Under the pieces are notes generated by a model that was not told the DNA's origin, searched no databases, and worked only from the letters and a program-made list of their open reading frames with translations. A DNA stretch of 64,000 nt from Strigamia acuminata. Lineage: Eukaryota > Arthropoda > Chilopoda > Geophilomorpha > Linotaeniidae. A program made the position numbers and the translations under genes. This document shows positions 11,544 through 22,117 of the stretch, in pieces. The stretch's first letter is position 1, and each line of letters opens with the position of its first letter. The DNA lies in assembly GCA_949358305.1 (NCBI GenBank), contig OX442319.1, positions 8,432,001 to 8,496,000 of the forward strand, given 5' to 3'.

Positions 11544-12000
11544 AAGGCAGCAACAGAAAAATGATAGATTGAAATATTATGTAGTATACATTGTATCGTA
11601 TTGCTTTAGCAAAACACAGAGATAGCTTTATACTCTCAGAGCTTTGATTGTAACATGTTTAATAACTAAAATTAACTAAAACACCGCTTGCATATTTAGT
11701 ATTAGAACATAAATCCCGTAGATAACTTTGCCAATTTACATTCCACCTGTTCTGAGTTAATTCTATTTTTGGTTTACTTTAAAATAAAATTTGATAATAA
11801 AACTTGTGACGGCATGATCTTATCCACAATAAACAGAACCACGAATGATTTTTGCATATAAATCCCGCTTTTTTTGTGGTGAAAAATTATGACCACCTGC
11901 GGAGGAAACGAAATTAGTCACTCTGGCTTCCACATCTCAAAAAAATTTTGTTAACCAGTTTACCCGAAGTTTCAGCTTGCTAAACCGCTTGGTGCGAGTA
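11544..12000. other. 3' flank of the methyltransferase gene
   Basis: AT-rich, with two AATAAA hexamers near 11783 and 11795 that could end the methyltransferase transcript. Nothing else recognised. Confidence 0.4.
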
Positions 12001-12585
12001 TAAATCATGCGCTGGCGCTCGGCTTCTTTTCGCGGGGAAAAACTCGATCCGATCGAGTTGGAGGCAGCTGAAGAGAAACTCATCCGTTGGTCACAAGATT
12101 TTTATTTCTCGGACGAACGAGAATCTGTAAGAAACAAGAAATAAATTAACAAGGGGTTACCACTCAAAAATTTTGACTTATTGCGTTTAAGAAGCCGCTT
12201 AGAAAAGTCCAACCTTTCCTTTGACGAATCATATCCGGTCTTTCTACACCCCGACAGCTGGGTTACACGTCTTATTATTTGGAAAACCCATCCAGACCTT
12301 CTTCACGGGGATTTGAGCAAGACGTTATATCGTACTCGCGACCGTTTTTGGATCCTTCGCGACAGAAGGACGGTGCAGTCAGTCATACGAAACTGCCTCA
12401 CTTGCAAGAAGGCAAAGTTAGGTCGTAGCGACCAGCCTATGGGCGATCCGCGCATGGAAAAGTTAACCCCGGCTGCTCCTTTCCAGCATACCGGCATAGA
12501 CCACATGGGTCCACTCATTGTCAGTGTGCACGGCGAGCAGCGCAAAGTTTATGTGCTCCTCTTTACATATTACACAGCAACATAG
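12001..12585 (+). pseudogene. BEL/Pao retrotransposon integrase remnant
   Basis: The translated plus strand gives the BEL/Pao integrase N-terminal region: an RLRSRLEKSNL-type lead-in, LLHGDLSKTLYRTRDRFWI, then CLTCKKAK (HH-CC zinc-binding type), then PFQHTGIDHMGPLIV at the start of the catalytic core. An in-frame stop (12142-12144) lies between this part and an upstream stretch (EEKLIRWSQDFYF) that also fits BEL Pol. The catalytic core is cut off after YVLLFTYYTAT. No LTRs found. A decayed, non-functional fragment. Confidence 0.85.
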
Positions 12586-13570
12586 AGATATAAGATTAGA
12601 ATTTGCAAATAATCATGCAAATTAGACAACGTTGCAATGGCACTCTGTTCAAGTCAGATCGACACTGACGACACTAAACAGATGATCCCCAGCAGCTCCT
12701 TAGACATTAAATAACTAATCAATAGCAAGTTAGGATTAAATATTACCAGTAAGCAAAATTTTTACTTACAATTTAGTTGGTTTTCCATATATTGACAACT
12801 ACTACTCCCACTTCCTAACAATTAGAATTCAATTGGCGACCATTTTAAAATTTGCGATACCGGCCAAATGTTAATTAAACAAGGGGAAAGCTCCATGGGT
12901 GGAGGAAAGAGTGACCAAAAAAGGTGAAATGAGTGTTCGAGTGCGGGTGAGGGATGAATACTGAAGATGGTTTGTTTTGTTAATGTGGTAATCAGTTTCT
13001 GTCTTCGTTGTTTTTTGTTAAATTAATGAGTTTGATCAGGATGCTTTGCCCGGTGTCCCTACAAACTTTCTCGGGACGCAATAAAGTCCCAATTTTTACA
13101 AATTCTAAACATTTCGAAACAACAACAGTCTCAAGTCGTGGTATCCTCTTTGCCAGCCACGTTAGTTAAGCACACATCCCCCGTGCAGTTTGTTGTCACC
13201 CGGTCACCTGGCCCTCCACCTGTTCGACCTCGTCTGCACCCGCTGCTAACACATGTCGAGCCAACACCTGAACATTCACGCAAAGTGACAGTAACCAGTC
13301 GTGGTCGCCTAGTAACGCCCGTAAAAATATGCAACCGCTTTTGCAACGTCGTTGTACTATAGTGGAATGAGCCGGGACTTGGGTACCGTGGAATAGGAGT
13401 CATTTTTTTAATTTACGAGCAGTTTTTTTAGCACTTTTTATGCCAACAAAAGTGTTTTATGGAATATTGCATCAATCGGATACAAAATAACATCAATCTG
13501 ATACATTGTTGTGGTCAATAAGTGAATTACATTTTAACAACCATTTTTAACAACCATACTAACAATGCTA
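12586..13570. other. Unassigned region downstream of the BEL/Pao fragment
   Basis: No gene seen. The plus-strand frame at 13138-13362 is Pro/Arg-rich and ends with TSRGRLVTPVK, which resembles the SRxGRxxxP tail of BEL and Gypsy Pol proteins. It could be the far end of the same decayed element, but evidence is weak. An AATAAA (about 13079) sits in a slightly GC-richer stretch that could be LTR-derived. Confidence 0.35.
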
Positions 13571-13876
13571 ATGCTAACAATATCAAGACTGGTGTTTATT
13601 GGCTATGGTTGTCAGGTTTCTTCGTTTAACATCTACAACCAAGACATCACACTATAAACATTGGTAACCATGTCACAATATTCTATTGGTTAAGGACAAC
13701 AATTTAAGACCTACTCTCTTCTTACTTAGTGTTTTGCAGTCGCTTTATGAAGAATTACCATTGATTTTGTTGGTTTAAAGTCATTTCTAAATTAATTTTA
13801 ATACAAGGAAATTAAGCCTAAGCTTACTTTAAGAGTTGCAACAGTTGGAAATGAGAGCTGCCAATAATAATTACTA

Positions 13877-14081
13877 TACTCTGTCGAGTATAAGGTTTGA
13901 CTGAGCCACAACATGAGCCAGTGCAGGACCAATCAGTTACCGAAGTAGATCAAATCGTTTCGACTTTGAATACTTTGTCAACTACGGAAGCAGCAACAAC
14001 TTCTACAACTACTACTACTTCTTGGCCTCGTGTAGAATTAGGCACCTTTGCCCGTCCCAACTCTTATACTCGGACAGGGTA
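13877..14081. mobile_element. 205-bp MITE with TA target duplication
   Basis: Terminal inverted repeats TACTCTGTCGAGTATAAG and (complement of the right end) TACCCTGTCCGAGTATAAG. TA flanks both ends (13875-13876 and 14082-14083). The empty site is visible in module A copy 1 at about 300-315 (AATTACTACAATTTGCC). TA duplication and the short inverted repeats suggest a Tc1/mariner-type passenger. The Thr-rich 74-residue open frame across it is not a gene. Confidence 0.85.
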
Positions 14082-14494
14082 TAGAATTTGCCAAATGACT
14101 GCAGCCACACCTGCACTTTGAAATAAAATGTAGACAAAATGCAAAAATTAGAGCAATATACAGGGCTACACCGAGACATTTTGTCTATCCCTTAGGCAGC
14201 AAGATTATATTTGGAGCATTAGAACTCCCATCACACAGGATCAAAAAAGACCAATCCTAACCACCATGCAAGCACGAACGCACACAACTTGCCTACAAGT
14301 TTGCCTATTTAGTGTCGAGCCAGATGAGCCCAATACTTTCAAGCCGGAGTTCAAGTGCCCATGACTACCAGTTAATTTATTCAGTATTTCTAACCGTCAC
14401 AAGTGCAGATTACGTATCGATAGAGGACAAGAAATTACTCCCTACAGTCAACATTTCAGTTAAATGTCCAAAACGTCATGAGGCTGGTACATTT

Positions 14495-14715
14495 TTAAAG
14501 ATTTTGTTTTAAAGATTTTTTTCTGATTTTTTAATTTTGTTTTAAAGATTTTTTTCTAATTTTTTAATTTTGTTTTAAAGATTTTTTTCTAATTTTTTTA
14601 ATTTTGTTTTAAAGATTTTTTTTCTAATTTTTTAATTTTGTTTTAAAGATTTTTTTCTAATTTTTTTAATTTTGTTTTAAAGATTTTTTTCTAATTTTTT
14701 AATTTTGTTTTAGCA
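14495..14715. repeat. Tandem expansion of a T-rich unit in module B
   Basis: Six copies of a roughly 34-36 bp unit (ATTTTGTTTTAAAGATTTTT plus CTAATTTTTTA). Other module B copies have one or two units, so this is a local expansion. Confidence 0.85.
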
Positions 14716-16875
14716 AAATGGCAATGTTAATAGGACAGTTTATCGCTACACTAAACCCGGAGTCAACTAAGTTGGCTGTCCAGTTTTAGCCGGTGTGTGA
14801 TGTTGTATTGGTTAATAGATATTCTAATTTGCACCCATGTGACAATCCACACGTACCAAGTGTCATTCAGTCATTTCCATTCAGTTTAAATTGAAACACA
14901 GCAGACTAAACATCTTCCAATGGCAGCAGTAGTCAACCCAACAGAAATAACCAAAAACAAAGTTATCCAACACCACTTGTGTACTAGAAAAACACTAGTC
15001 GAACCGACAATTCCTGTTTGATGCCAAAGTGCTACAGAAATTGTTAATGTGTAGTTCACAAAGACATTTTGTTTGCTCCTAATTGTGATGAGCATTCATG
15101 CCATCTTCAGGCAAGGGCAAATTCTCATTCAGTTATGTATTTACCGTTCTCATGTATTTATTATGTGATTACTTTTCTTATGTGTACCACAAATTGTTAG
15201 ATATACAATTAGTTGCATGAATACATGTTAATTAAACAATTGGGAGGTTTCCCTGGCAACCTCATTGCCAATACACTCAAGCCTAACTTGTAAGTTCTAT
15301 ATTGAGTTGAGTGGATGATTTTGAATCATTCTCTGAAAGTAGAAAGGTACTTCTTATTTACATATCCTGTAGATGTGAAAGAATTTTATTTTATTCTTTT
15401 ATTCCAGTTCTTCATTAACTAATTGATGCTTTAATTTTTAACGCCATTTTGGAAAAGATGGTGCAAAGGGATACCCTGGGAGCCATTGGTTCGGCCAAAA
15501 CCAATCACAATTGGTAAGTTATTGTTACCTCAAGTATTGGGACGGCATAAAACTTGTTCTATTTCAGACTTGTTGAAAAAAATGACGAATAAGTGTTCTT
15601 TTTGTAAGTATATGACTGCCAGTTCCTGTCCCATTAATCTATTGTCATTTACTGACAGAACATTATCTGCGCCTAGGGTCTCGATTGGTAGCAAACGTGC
15701 CTCTGTCATGTGACACTGCAAACAATTTTCAATTTTAAATTTTCGTGCATCATCGCCCAAACTAGGTGTCAGGTGCCAGAACGGTAGTCAAGAGAGTTGG
15801 AGCGTATACTAAACCCACAATCCAAATCACTTTCCGGAGAATGGCGGACGAACCAAGTGGTAGTAAACGCATGGCAACCCCAGGCCAAAGTGGGAAAAAA
15901 TGAAAGCAACCGAGCCAAAACCAATCACACCTGTGCAGTAAGTTATTGTTACCTCAAGTATTGGGACGATGGGTGTACATTGTGATCATCAGCATAAAAC
16001 TTGTTTTATTTCAGACTTGTTGAAAAAAATGACAGGGCAGTTATGTAATTATTTGTAATCGTATTCACATCCAACACTCGTAACCACCATGCATGCACGA
16101 CCTTGCCTTTTGTACCACATATTTATTCTGTATTTTTAGACGTCATGTGCACAGTACGAATCGATGGAGGACAAGAATTTACTCCCTACAGTCAACTTTA
16201 CAGTCAACATTTCAGTTAAATGCCAAAAACGTCATAAGGCTGGTACATTTTAAAGATTTTGTTTTAAAGATTTTTTTAAATTTTTAAATTTTGTTTTAAG
16301 AAAATGGCAATGTTAATAGGACAGTCTATCGCCACACTGAGCCTGGAGTTAACTAAGTTGGCTGTCCAGTTTTAGTCTGTGTTAGTAGCCGGTTATCCAG
16401 TCGGACTTGTTAGTGTATGAGTTTATAAGACAAGTGTTCATTTTGCATCTATATGACTGCCTGTCCTGTCCAATTAAACTATTGTACAGAGTATCATTTA
16501 CTGACAGATTAAGATGTGCACCTAGGTTCTTAAGTGGTACCAAACGTGCCTCTGTCATGACACACAGAAAACTATTTTCAACCCACGACGTGCATTACCG
16601 CGCAAACTAGCTGCACTAAACTATAGGTGTCACTTTTCAAAATTGCAATTCATATTGCTATTCAAAATTTGCAATTTGCACTGGATGGGGCAACTGCAGC
16701 CCATCTTGGAGGAGAGAAATGCCGAAGACGAATTGTGGAACCATTCGTCTGCTTTTGCAAAAAAAAACTCACTGATAATAAATAATAGTCTGATTATTAG
16801 GTTCAGTGTGCTGCAGAAGTTGGCAATGTGTAGTTTCACAAAGACATTTTGTTTGCTCCTGGAGGCCATTGTTAG

Positions 16876-17229
16876 GCGTTTGTGATGGTAGATTCCGCCA
16901 GTAGATGGCTGGACGTTCTTATAACAGAAAATTCTAACATTGCCATAACAATTGCACAAATTAAAAATTTCTGCATGCGTTGGGGTTTCCCTTAAAATAT
17001 AATAAATGATAATGCACCCGCATTTAGATCACCCGAATTTAGAAATCAAATTCAACAATTAGGTGCAATTAATAGACATACAGCTGCATATCATCCTCAA
17101 AGCAATATTGCTGAGCGACTTAATCAATCTCTCAAAAATTGCATTCTACCTTATATAGATGACCACACCAGGTGGGATATTATCATACGTTATTTTGTAT
17201 TAGCCAATAATTCTGCTTACCAAGTTTGA
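16876..17229 (+). pseudogene. Gypsy-type integrase core fragment
   Basis: One frame reads an integrase catalytic core: VDSASRWLDV (first Asp region), RWGFP, then after one in-frame TAA (16993-16995) NDNAPAF (second Asp), HTAAYHPQSNIAERLNQSLK (catalytic Glu) and WDIIIRYFVLANNSAYQ. No protease, RT or RNase H flanks it. It interrupts module F: compare 6205-6250 with the joins near 16858 and 17230. Distinct from the big element's integrase and far more decayed. Confidence 0.85.
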
Positions 17230-17259
17230 AGATGGCATGAATGCATTCATGCCATCTTC
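17228..17259. repeat. Perfect 32-bp palindrome at the end of the integrase fragment
   Basis: GAAGATGGCATGAATG is followed directly by its exact reverse complement. The half-site TGCCATCTTC also occurs once in each normal module F copy (about 6245 and 15100), so the palindrome probably arose by inverted duplication of module F sequence when the integrase fragment was inserted. Confidence 0.9.
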
Positions 17260-18044
17260 ATTCATTTATGTATTTACCATTCTCATGTATTTATTATGTG
17301 CTATTAATTGTTAGATATAGTTGCATGAATACATGTTAATTAAACAATTGTGAGGTTTAATAAACTCAATTAACTCAGGCTTAAGTTCAACTTGTATATT
17401 GAGTTGAGTGGATGATTTTGAATCATTCTCTGAAAGCAGAGTGCTTGTCTGAAGATTTAAGCCACCAGAGTCATGTGGTGGATTTTATTGAGAGCTGGTA
17501 ACATGGCAGCCCCCCACCCTTAACTTGATGGAGGAGGTTATGCTTTTAGTGGCTTGGACATGGCAGTTATGTAATTATTTGTAATCGTATTCACAAACAC
17601 TTATGAAAATAAGCTTGTGGTTCAATCTGTTAGTATTGTCATTTTAAAGTCATTTTAACCAAATACACCAGATTATAGGATTTAGGTTAATATTCTCAAA
17701 GTTGTTATTTATGACACGTGTGATCACTAGGACTTCTCGCTCTTAAGGTCACTTCACGGCAAGCATGCTAATGATGAAGTTTATTGTGAAGAAAGAAGTT
17801 TTGTTTTTAAAAAATTAAGTCCATTCTTTGATTAAAAGGTTTATTTTGAATAAGTAGAGTTTTATCTTGACACTTATACCAATTTATCACCATGGTTTCT
17901 CGCCTGTAAGGTCGTTTGAAAGTAACGTCGTCAACTCAAGCATCAATACGAAAAACGACCGCTCGCATTACCCATTTCATTTTATTTCTATTCATAACTA
18001 GTCATTGTATAATTGTTTTTATTTTATTTTATTCATGTATAACT

Positions 18045-18864
18045 TGTGGTGACCCAGTTGGATAAGTGTCCCCCCAGGGCGGATACTTGTCCTATGAGTC
18101 ACTATGATTAAAGAGTCGTTCCCCCCCGAGTTGGCTCCACCTCCCCATGGCAGGTGTGTGCCCCGAGGGGGAGGAAGCGGCTGGTGGTCAGCCCCCATTG
18201 GTTGATCGCCGGCCCTTCACCCCACTGCATAAAAGGCTGTGTTTCCCGCCTAAAGACAGAACTTACACAAACGACACCAAGAACACAGCAACTACCTCAC
18301 CGTCAGGCCAACTTCAACTACAAGTTAGGATTGATCGAGGATCGCTGAGTAAAGTGCAAACTGTAACTCTCACGAAGTCACTTGCGAGCTATTCCTGCGA
18401 AAGCACGAGAATAGCCCTTGTGAAATCACCCAGAATAATCGCCCAGACGATTATTCGCCGAAGTAAGTGTCCGAGTGCTTTGTAGGGAACCCCAAAGTTC
18501 CTAGACGAGGCCTCTGCGACGCTAAACAAACCCTAGACAACAGGCACGGATAGAAGACTCGAAAGAGCATTCCACCGCGTCCGTGAAGACGAATCCGTGA
18601 CGAATTAACGACAACTCGAGACGCCGCCTTTGTTCCGCCGACCACGCGGAATCGACGACGCCATCTTGAGAAATCCTTTGTTCGACGCTGACCACGTCGA
18701 CTCTAGAATTATTACTGAGTGTATTTTAAAGGCATAAAGCCTGGTGAATAAATTACCTGTTTATTTACATACATTTGGTATTCATTTGGGTATTTACATA
18801 ATTGATCACAGGTAAAGTATTACACGTTAGCGCTATTTAAACCTATAGCAAGTAGGACGCGACA
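18045..18864 (+). repeat. 5' LTR
   Basis: 820 bp, TG...CA ends. A TATA-like ATAAAAGG lies at about 18229-18236 and AATAAA at 18747-18752, which would bound U3, R and U5. The 112-residue frame from 18147 occurs identically in both LTRs and is not considered a gene. Confidence 0.95.
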
Positions 18865-18866
18865 CG

Positions 18867-18884
18867 TGGGGGCCTGTCCGGGAT
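18867..18884 (+). promoter_or_regulatory. Primer-binding site, tRNA-Pro-like
   Basis: TGGGGGCCTGTCCGGGAT begins two bases after the 5' LTR. It differs at two adjacent positions from the complement of a typical animal tRNA-Pro 3' end (recalled as TGGGGGCTCGTCCGGGAT), so tRNA-Pro is the likely primer. Confidence 0.75.
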
Positions 18885-18958
18885 TTAGAAATAAATCTCA
18901 AATCTGAACTTGTGATCTCTCAATAAGATAACCCAAATCGTAGAATTACCGAAAGAAA

Positions 18959-21900
18959 ATGTCAGACAAAGACGAGCAATCCACGTCTGAAACCGAGCAG
19001 AGAATGCCCGAGAAGGGAAAAAGGACCTCCGACTACCACCTAAGATCGGATGGTCCCGTCCCTGAAATGTCCGCAAAGGCGAAAGCCCGAGCGAATAAAA
19101 GGAGAGCGAAGGCGCAGAAAGAGGAGCAAGCTGCATCGCTCGCGGCCCTAGACGGGCCAGAGCGAGAGCGGGTTCCCTTGAATATGCAACCCTTCGAAGA
19201 TACCGATCCGGAAGCCATAGAAAATCGAGAAGAAATTCGCGACGTATCGCCAGGACGAGTATCGATATTGATGACCGAGGAGACGAATGAAGCTCCGAAA
19301 ATAACGGTCACGATCGGCACAGACCCATCGCCACCAACGGCTCAGACGTCCGTAAAACAAACCCCACGGAAAAACGACGGCGGGACCCCGATAACCCCCC
19401 GAGTTACGGCGAGTCCTGCAGTTGTTTCCTTCGAAGTATCTCACCTAATTCGGTTGACGCAGCAAGCTGCCCAGCTAAAAGCGATGATAGACATTCCAGT
19501 AGGAACGTCAGTCTGGGAATCGATTACCCTACTCACTGACGCTATCTGTGCGGCACAAGCCCCGACGCCGGTCGCAAGACCAGCAGCGGAGACGCCCATG
19601 CCCCAGGTAACGCCCAGTGACACCGGAGGTTTCGCGCCAGACCCCAACCGAACACTTCACGAATCCAGAGAGAAGGCCCGCGAGGAAGCCAGACAAGAAG
19701 CGACTAGTCGCCAACGAAGGCTGAGCGCAGAGCGGCGAGAACTCTGGAAGGAAGAGGAAGAAAGGGAGCAACGCGAGAGAAGAACCACCGAGAGAACAGA
19801 GAAACTGGTCCAAAAAATGAGGGAAGAACGAGAAGCTAAAATTCGAAAAGAATGGAACGCAACAGTAGAAGGGCGACATCGAGAAGCTCAAGAGTACGAG
19901 GACCAATTTCAAGCGCTAATAGCTCAAAGAAAAACAGAAAAACTACAAATGTTGCGAAAAGAGGCCATTCTACAACATCAGAAATGGGAAGAACAACATC
20001 GCGAGAGGTTGAGAGAAGAGGAAGCCAGAAAAGAAAAAGAACAGTTTCTGAAAGAGAAAGAAGAGTGGGATCGAGTCAGATGGACCGAAGAGTACAAAGC
20101 GAAGAAACAAGCTATAATAGATGAGCAAAAAAGATGGGAAGCCGAAAACTGGGAGAAGGAGACAGAAAAGTTCCAGAAAGAGTACGCACAAGACGTCTCG
20201 GACAGGAAGAAAAATGAAGAAAACCTGAAACGGAAACCAGAACCCCCCAGCGGCTCTGATACCGACACAGGAGAAGGTGCAACAAAGCCGGCAAAAACGG
20301 CGAAAAGGGGGAAATCTCAAAAGAGAGACGAGTCGGTCCCAAAAACAAAGGACCGTCACCCCTCAAAAAGATCCGAGACGGGAGCAGCCATCGACGCGTT
20401 ACTCGAAAAGAAAAACGCAAATAAAAATCGGGAACGCCCCGAAAGCGAGGAAAACAGATGGCATTCTTTTTACGAGAACAACGACGGAGGGGAGCCGCCG
20501 CCATCCGGAGGCTCGAAACAGAAGAAGGCTGGCGGAGAGACCCCACCGAGAGGGCCGAGGTTTCACCCCCAAGGAGATCCCTCCGAGCCCTCCGATTCGT
20601 CGGACGACGACCATCCGAGTCGACCGTCTACAGGAAGGAGTCAAGAAGGCAGCGATGGGCACCGGTCGAACCGGCCGAATGCTTCAGACCGCTCTTCCCG
20701 GAGCTCCAACCCTCGTTCAGAGGAAGGGAACTTTCAGGACTCATCTGGCCGACATTACACGATGTCTGAGCTAGGCCGAGCCCTGCTGAACTCTTTCAGA
20801 AGAGAAGGAATCGATCTAGGCCATCCAGGCGACGAACATAATCGCGCTGGAGAGAGGGTTAAGCGCAAATATGGCGTACGAAACGAACCAAGCAGTGAAG
20901 CCACGGGTAACATCCGCTGGCAACACTATATTCAAACGCGATTTGACGGTTCGTGGAAGGCCGGAGACCGCTTCCTGGACGAAGTAATGCGTATCAAGAA
21001 AGCGACAAAAGCCACCGTCGCCGACATGCTAACCCACGGGCTAGTGGAGCTAACTACGGGGTCAGCTCGAGAATGGTACCAGGGACTGAAAAACCCAACC
21101 TGGGACGATTTTCTCGTCCGTTTCGATCTCCGATACGGCGAGACTCCAGACGAGATCAGTAACAAATTACGGGGTCTACGACAAGCCCCAGGAGAAACAT
21201 TAGCCGACTACGACGCCCGAGCGAAACTCCTGTTTGCAAGAGCGCCGTACGAAATAAACCCCGCTGGTTTTACGATGATCTTTTACGGAGGATTATCGGC
21301 CCACTCGCAAAGAATTCTGCTAGACATGCGTGCACCCCGCACTGGCGATTACCAAGATGTCAGTAACTATCTTCTAACAAACACGTTAGAAATAGAACAG
21401 CGGTATTACGCCACTCTGCCCCCGGAGGAAGCTGACGCGCACGAGAAACGGTTGCAGACGAGCGCCGAACGTCACAAGACCTCAGAGAAATTAATGAGGC
21501 CAAGTGAATATTTGAGCGGCATAATGAGTCTCACCGAAGCATCCTTCGGACGAATGCTGACGCCTAAAGCAGGCAGTATTCTTCCAGCCAACCCGATAGC
21601 TGCCCCAAAGAAAGCACCGGCAGCAACGGCGATGCAGGTGACCTCGACGGACTCCACCCAGATGGAGAAAGTCGAAGAGACAACACCTCTCGCCACGGCT
21701 AAAGAAGAGGAGCCAGCATCAAGCGACGAGGAAGCCCTAAATGAGCACCTCGAAAACTTGTCGACGGGATGCGACGATCAAGGTCCCTATTTGCACCATG
21801 CACACCGGGCCTTAGCAATCGCACAATTCAGAGCACACGTGCAGGCAACAAAAGCGAGAGGGGCATTGGGAGGAAAAAGACGATTCCCGACGCCCTTCGT

Positions 21901-22099
21901 CCCGAAAAAACCGGGATTCACTCCCACAGGGGATAAAAGTAACATCAAATGTTACAGCTGCGGAGAATACGGTCACTACTCCGACAAATGCGAAAAAACC
22001 GTCAAAGAAAAAGGCATCATGCAAACCTTGATGAAAATGATGATGGAGTTAAATACTAATCTAGCAAAAAACTCCCAAGCGCAGGCGTCGCCGAAATAA
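18959..22099 (+). CDS. gag: Gag polyprotein of the LTR retrotransposon
   Basis: 1046 residues, very long for a Gypsy Gag. Residues about 230-412 are an almost uninterrupted Glu/Arg/Lys-rich coiled coil. Residues about 430-640 are charged, Ser/Pro-rich and probably disordered. Residues about 660-790 (RFDGSWKAGDRFLDEVMR, REWYQGLKNPTWDDF) match the capsid-like retrotransposon Gag domain. A single CCHC zinc knuckle, CYSCGEYGHYSDKC, is at residues 998-1011 and would bind RNA. The ATG is 95 nt after the LTR. Expected role: particle assembly and RNA packaging. The reading frame ends at a TAA within the overlap with pol, after the slippery site. Confidence 0.93.
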   Translation: MSDKDEQSTSETEQRMPEKGKRTSDYHLRSDGPVPEMSAKAKARANKRRAKAQKEEQAASLAALDGPERERVPLNMQPFEDTDPEAIENREEIRDVSPGRVSILMTEETNEAPKITVTIGTDPSPPTAQTSVKQTPRKNDGGTPITPRVTASPAVVSFEVSHLIRLTQQAAQLKAMIDIPVGTSVWESITLLTDAICAAQAPTPVARPAAETPMPQVTPSDTGGFAPDPNRTLHESREKAREEARQEATSRQRRLSAERRELWKEEEEREQRERRTTERTEKLVQKMREEREAKIRKEWNATVEGRHREAQEYEDQFQALIAQRKTEKLQMLRKEAILQHQKWEEQHRERLREEEARKEKEQFLKEKEEWDRVRWTEEYKAKKQAIIDEQKRWEAENWEKETEKFQKEYAQDVSDRKKNEENLKRKPEPPSGSDTDTGEGATKPAKTAKRGKSQKRDESVPKTKDRHPSKRSETGAAIDALLEKKNANKNRERPESEENRWHSFYENNDGGEPPPSGGSKQKKAGGETPPRGPRFHPQGDPSEPSDSSDDDHPSRPSTGRSQEGSDGHRSNRPNASDRSSRSSNPRSEEGNFQDSSGRHYTMSELGRALLNSFRREGIDLGHPGDEHNRAGERVKRKYGVRNEPSSEATGNIRWQHYIQTRFDGSWKAGDRFLDEVMRIKKATKATVADMLTHGLVELTTGSAREWYQGLKNPTWDDFLVRFDLRYGETPDEISNKLRGLRQAPGETLADYDARAKLLFARAPYEINPAGFTMIFYGGLSAHSQRILLDMRAPRTGDYQDVSNYLLTNTLEIEQRYYATLPPEEADAHEKRLQTSAERHKTSEKLMRPSEYLSGIMSLTEASFGRMLTPKAGSILPANPIAAPKKAPAATAMQVTSTDSTQMEKVEETTPLATAKEEEPASSDEEALNEHLENLSTGCDDQGPYLHHAHRALAIAQFRAHVQATKARGALGGKRRFPTPFVPKKPGFTPTGDKSNIKCYSCGEYGHYSDKCEKTVKEKGIMQTLMKMMMELNTNLAKNSQAQASPK

Positions 22100-22117
22100 A
22101 TTCAGCTTCGTCTGCGC
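22066..22117 (+). promoter_or_regulatory. Programmed -1 frameshift signal between gag and pol
   Basis: The heptamer A AAA AAC (22066-22072) lies in exact gag phase. After a 6-nt spacer, GCGCAGGCG (22079-22087) can pair over nine positions, one a G-U wobble, with CGTCTGCGC (22109-22117) across a 21-nt loop. The pol frame opens after a stop at 22057-22059, so slippage by -1 at this heptamer yields Gag-Pol. Heptamer, spacer and stem match the established -1 signal architecture. The gag TAA (22097-22099) lies in the loop. Confidence 0.85.

Larger units (their letters stand above)
13571..18044. repeat. Second dispersed-repeat block (modules A, B, C, D, F, G, H)
   Basis: Parallels 1-6770 with modules in broadly the same order: A at 13584-13830, B at 14240-14800, C at 14795-14930, F at 14930-15290, G at 15290-15560, D at 15595-15830, a second B at 16080-16410, a second D at 16440-16800, F at 16795-17400. 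The LTR retrotransposon interrupts it at 18044. No intact gene. Confidence 0.7.

Noticed and set aside
12140-12900. Further copies of the foldback element's AACAAGGGG end at about 12148 and 12877
   Set aside because: Similarity stops after about nine bases; the first lies in BEL coding sequence and neither has a partner end or TAA duplication.
18147-18485. 112-residue frame inside each LTR
   Set aside because: Identical in both LTRs because the LTRs are identical; it overlaps promoter and polyadenylation elements and has no recognisable domain.
20112-20546. Long minus-strand frames antisense to gag, pol and ORF3
   Set aside because: Shadow frames of a GC-rich, codon-biased coding strand.
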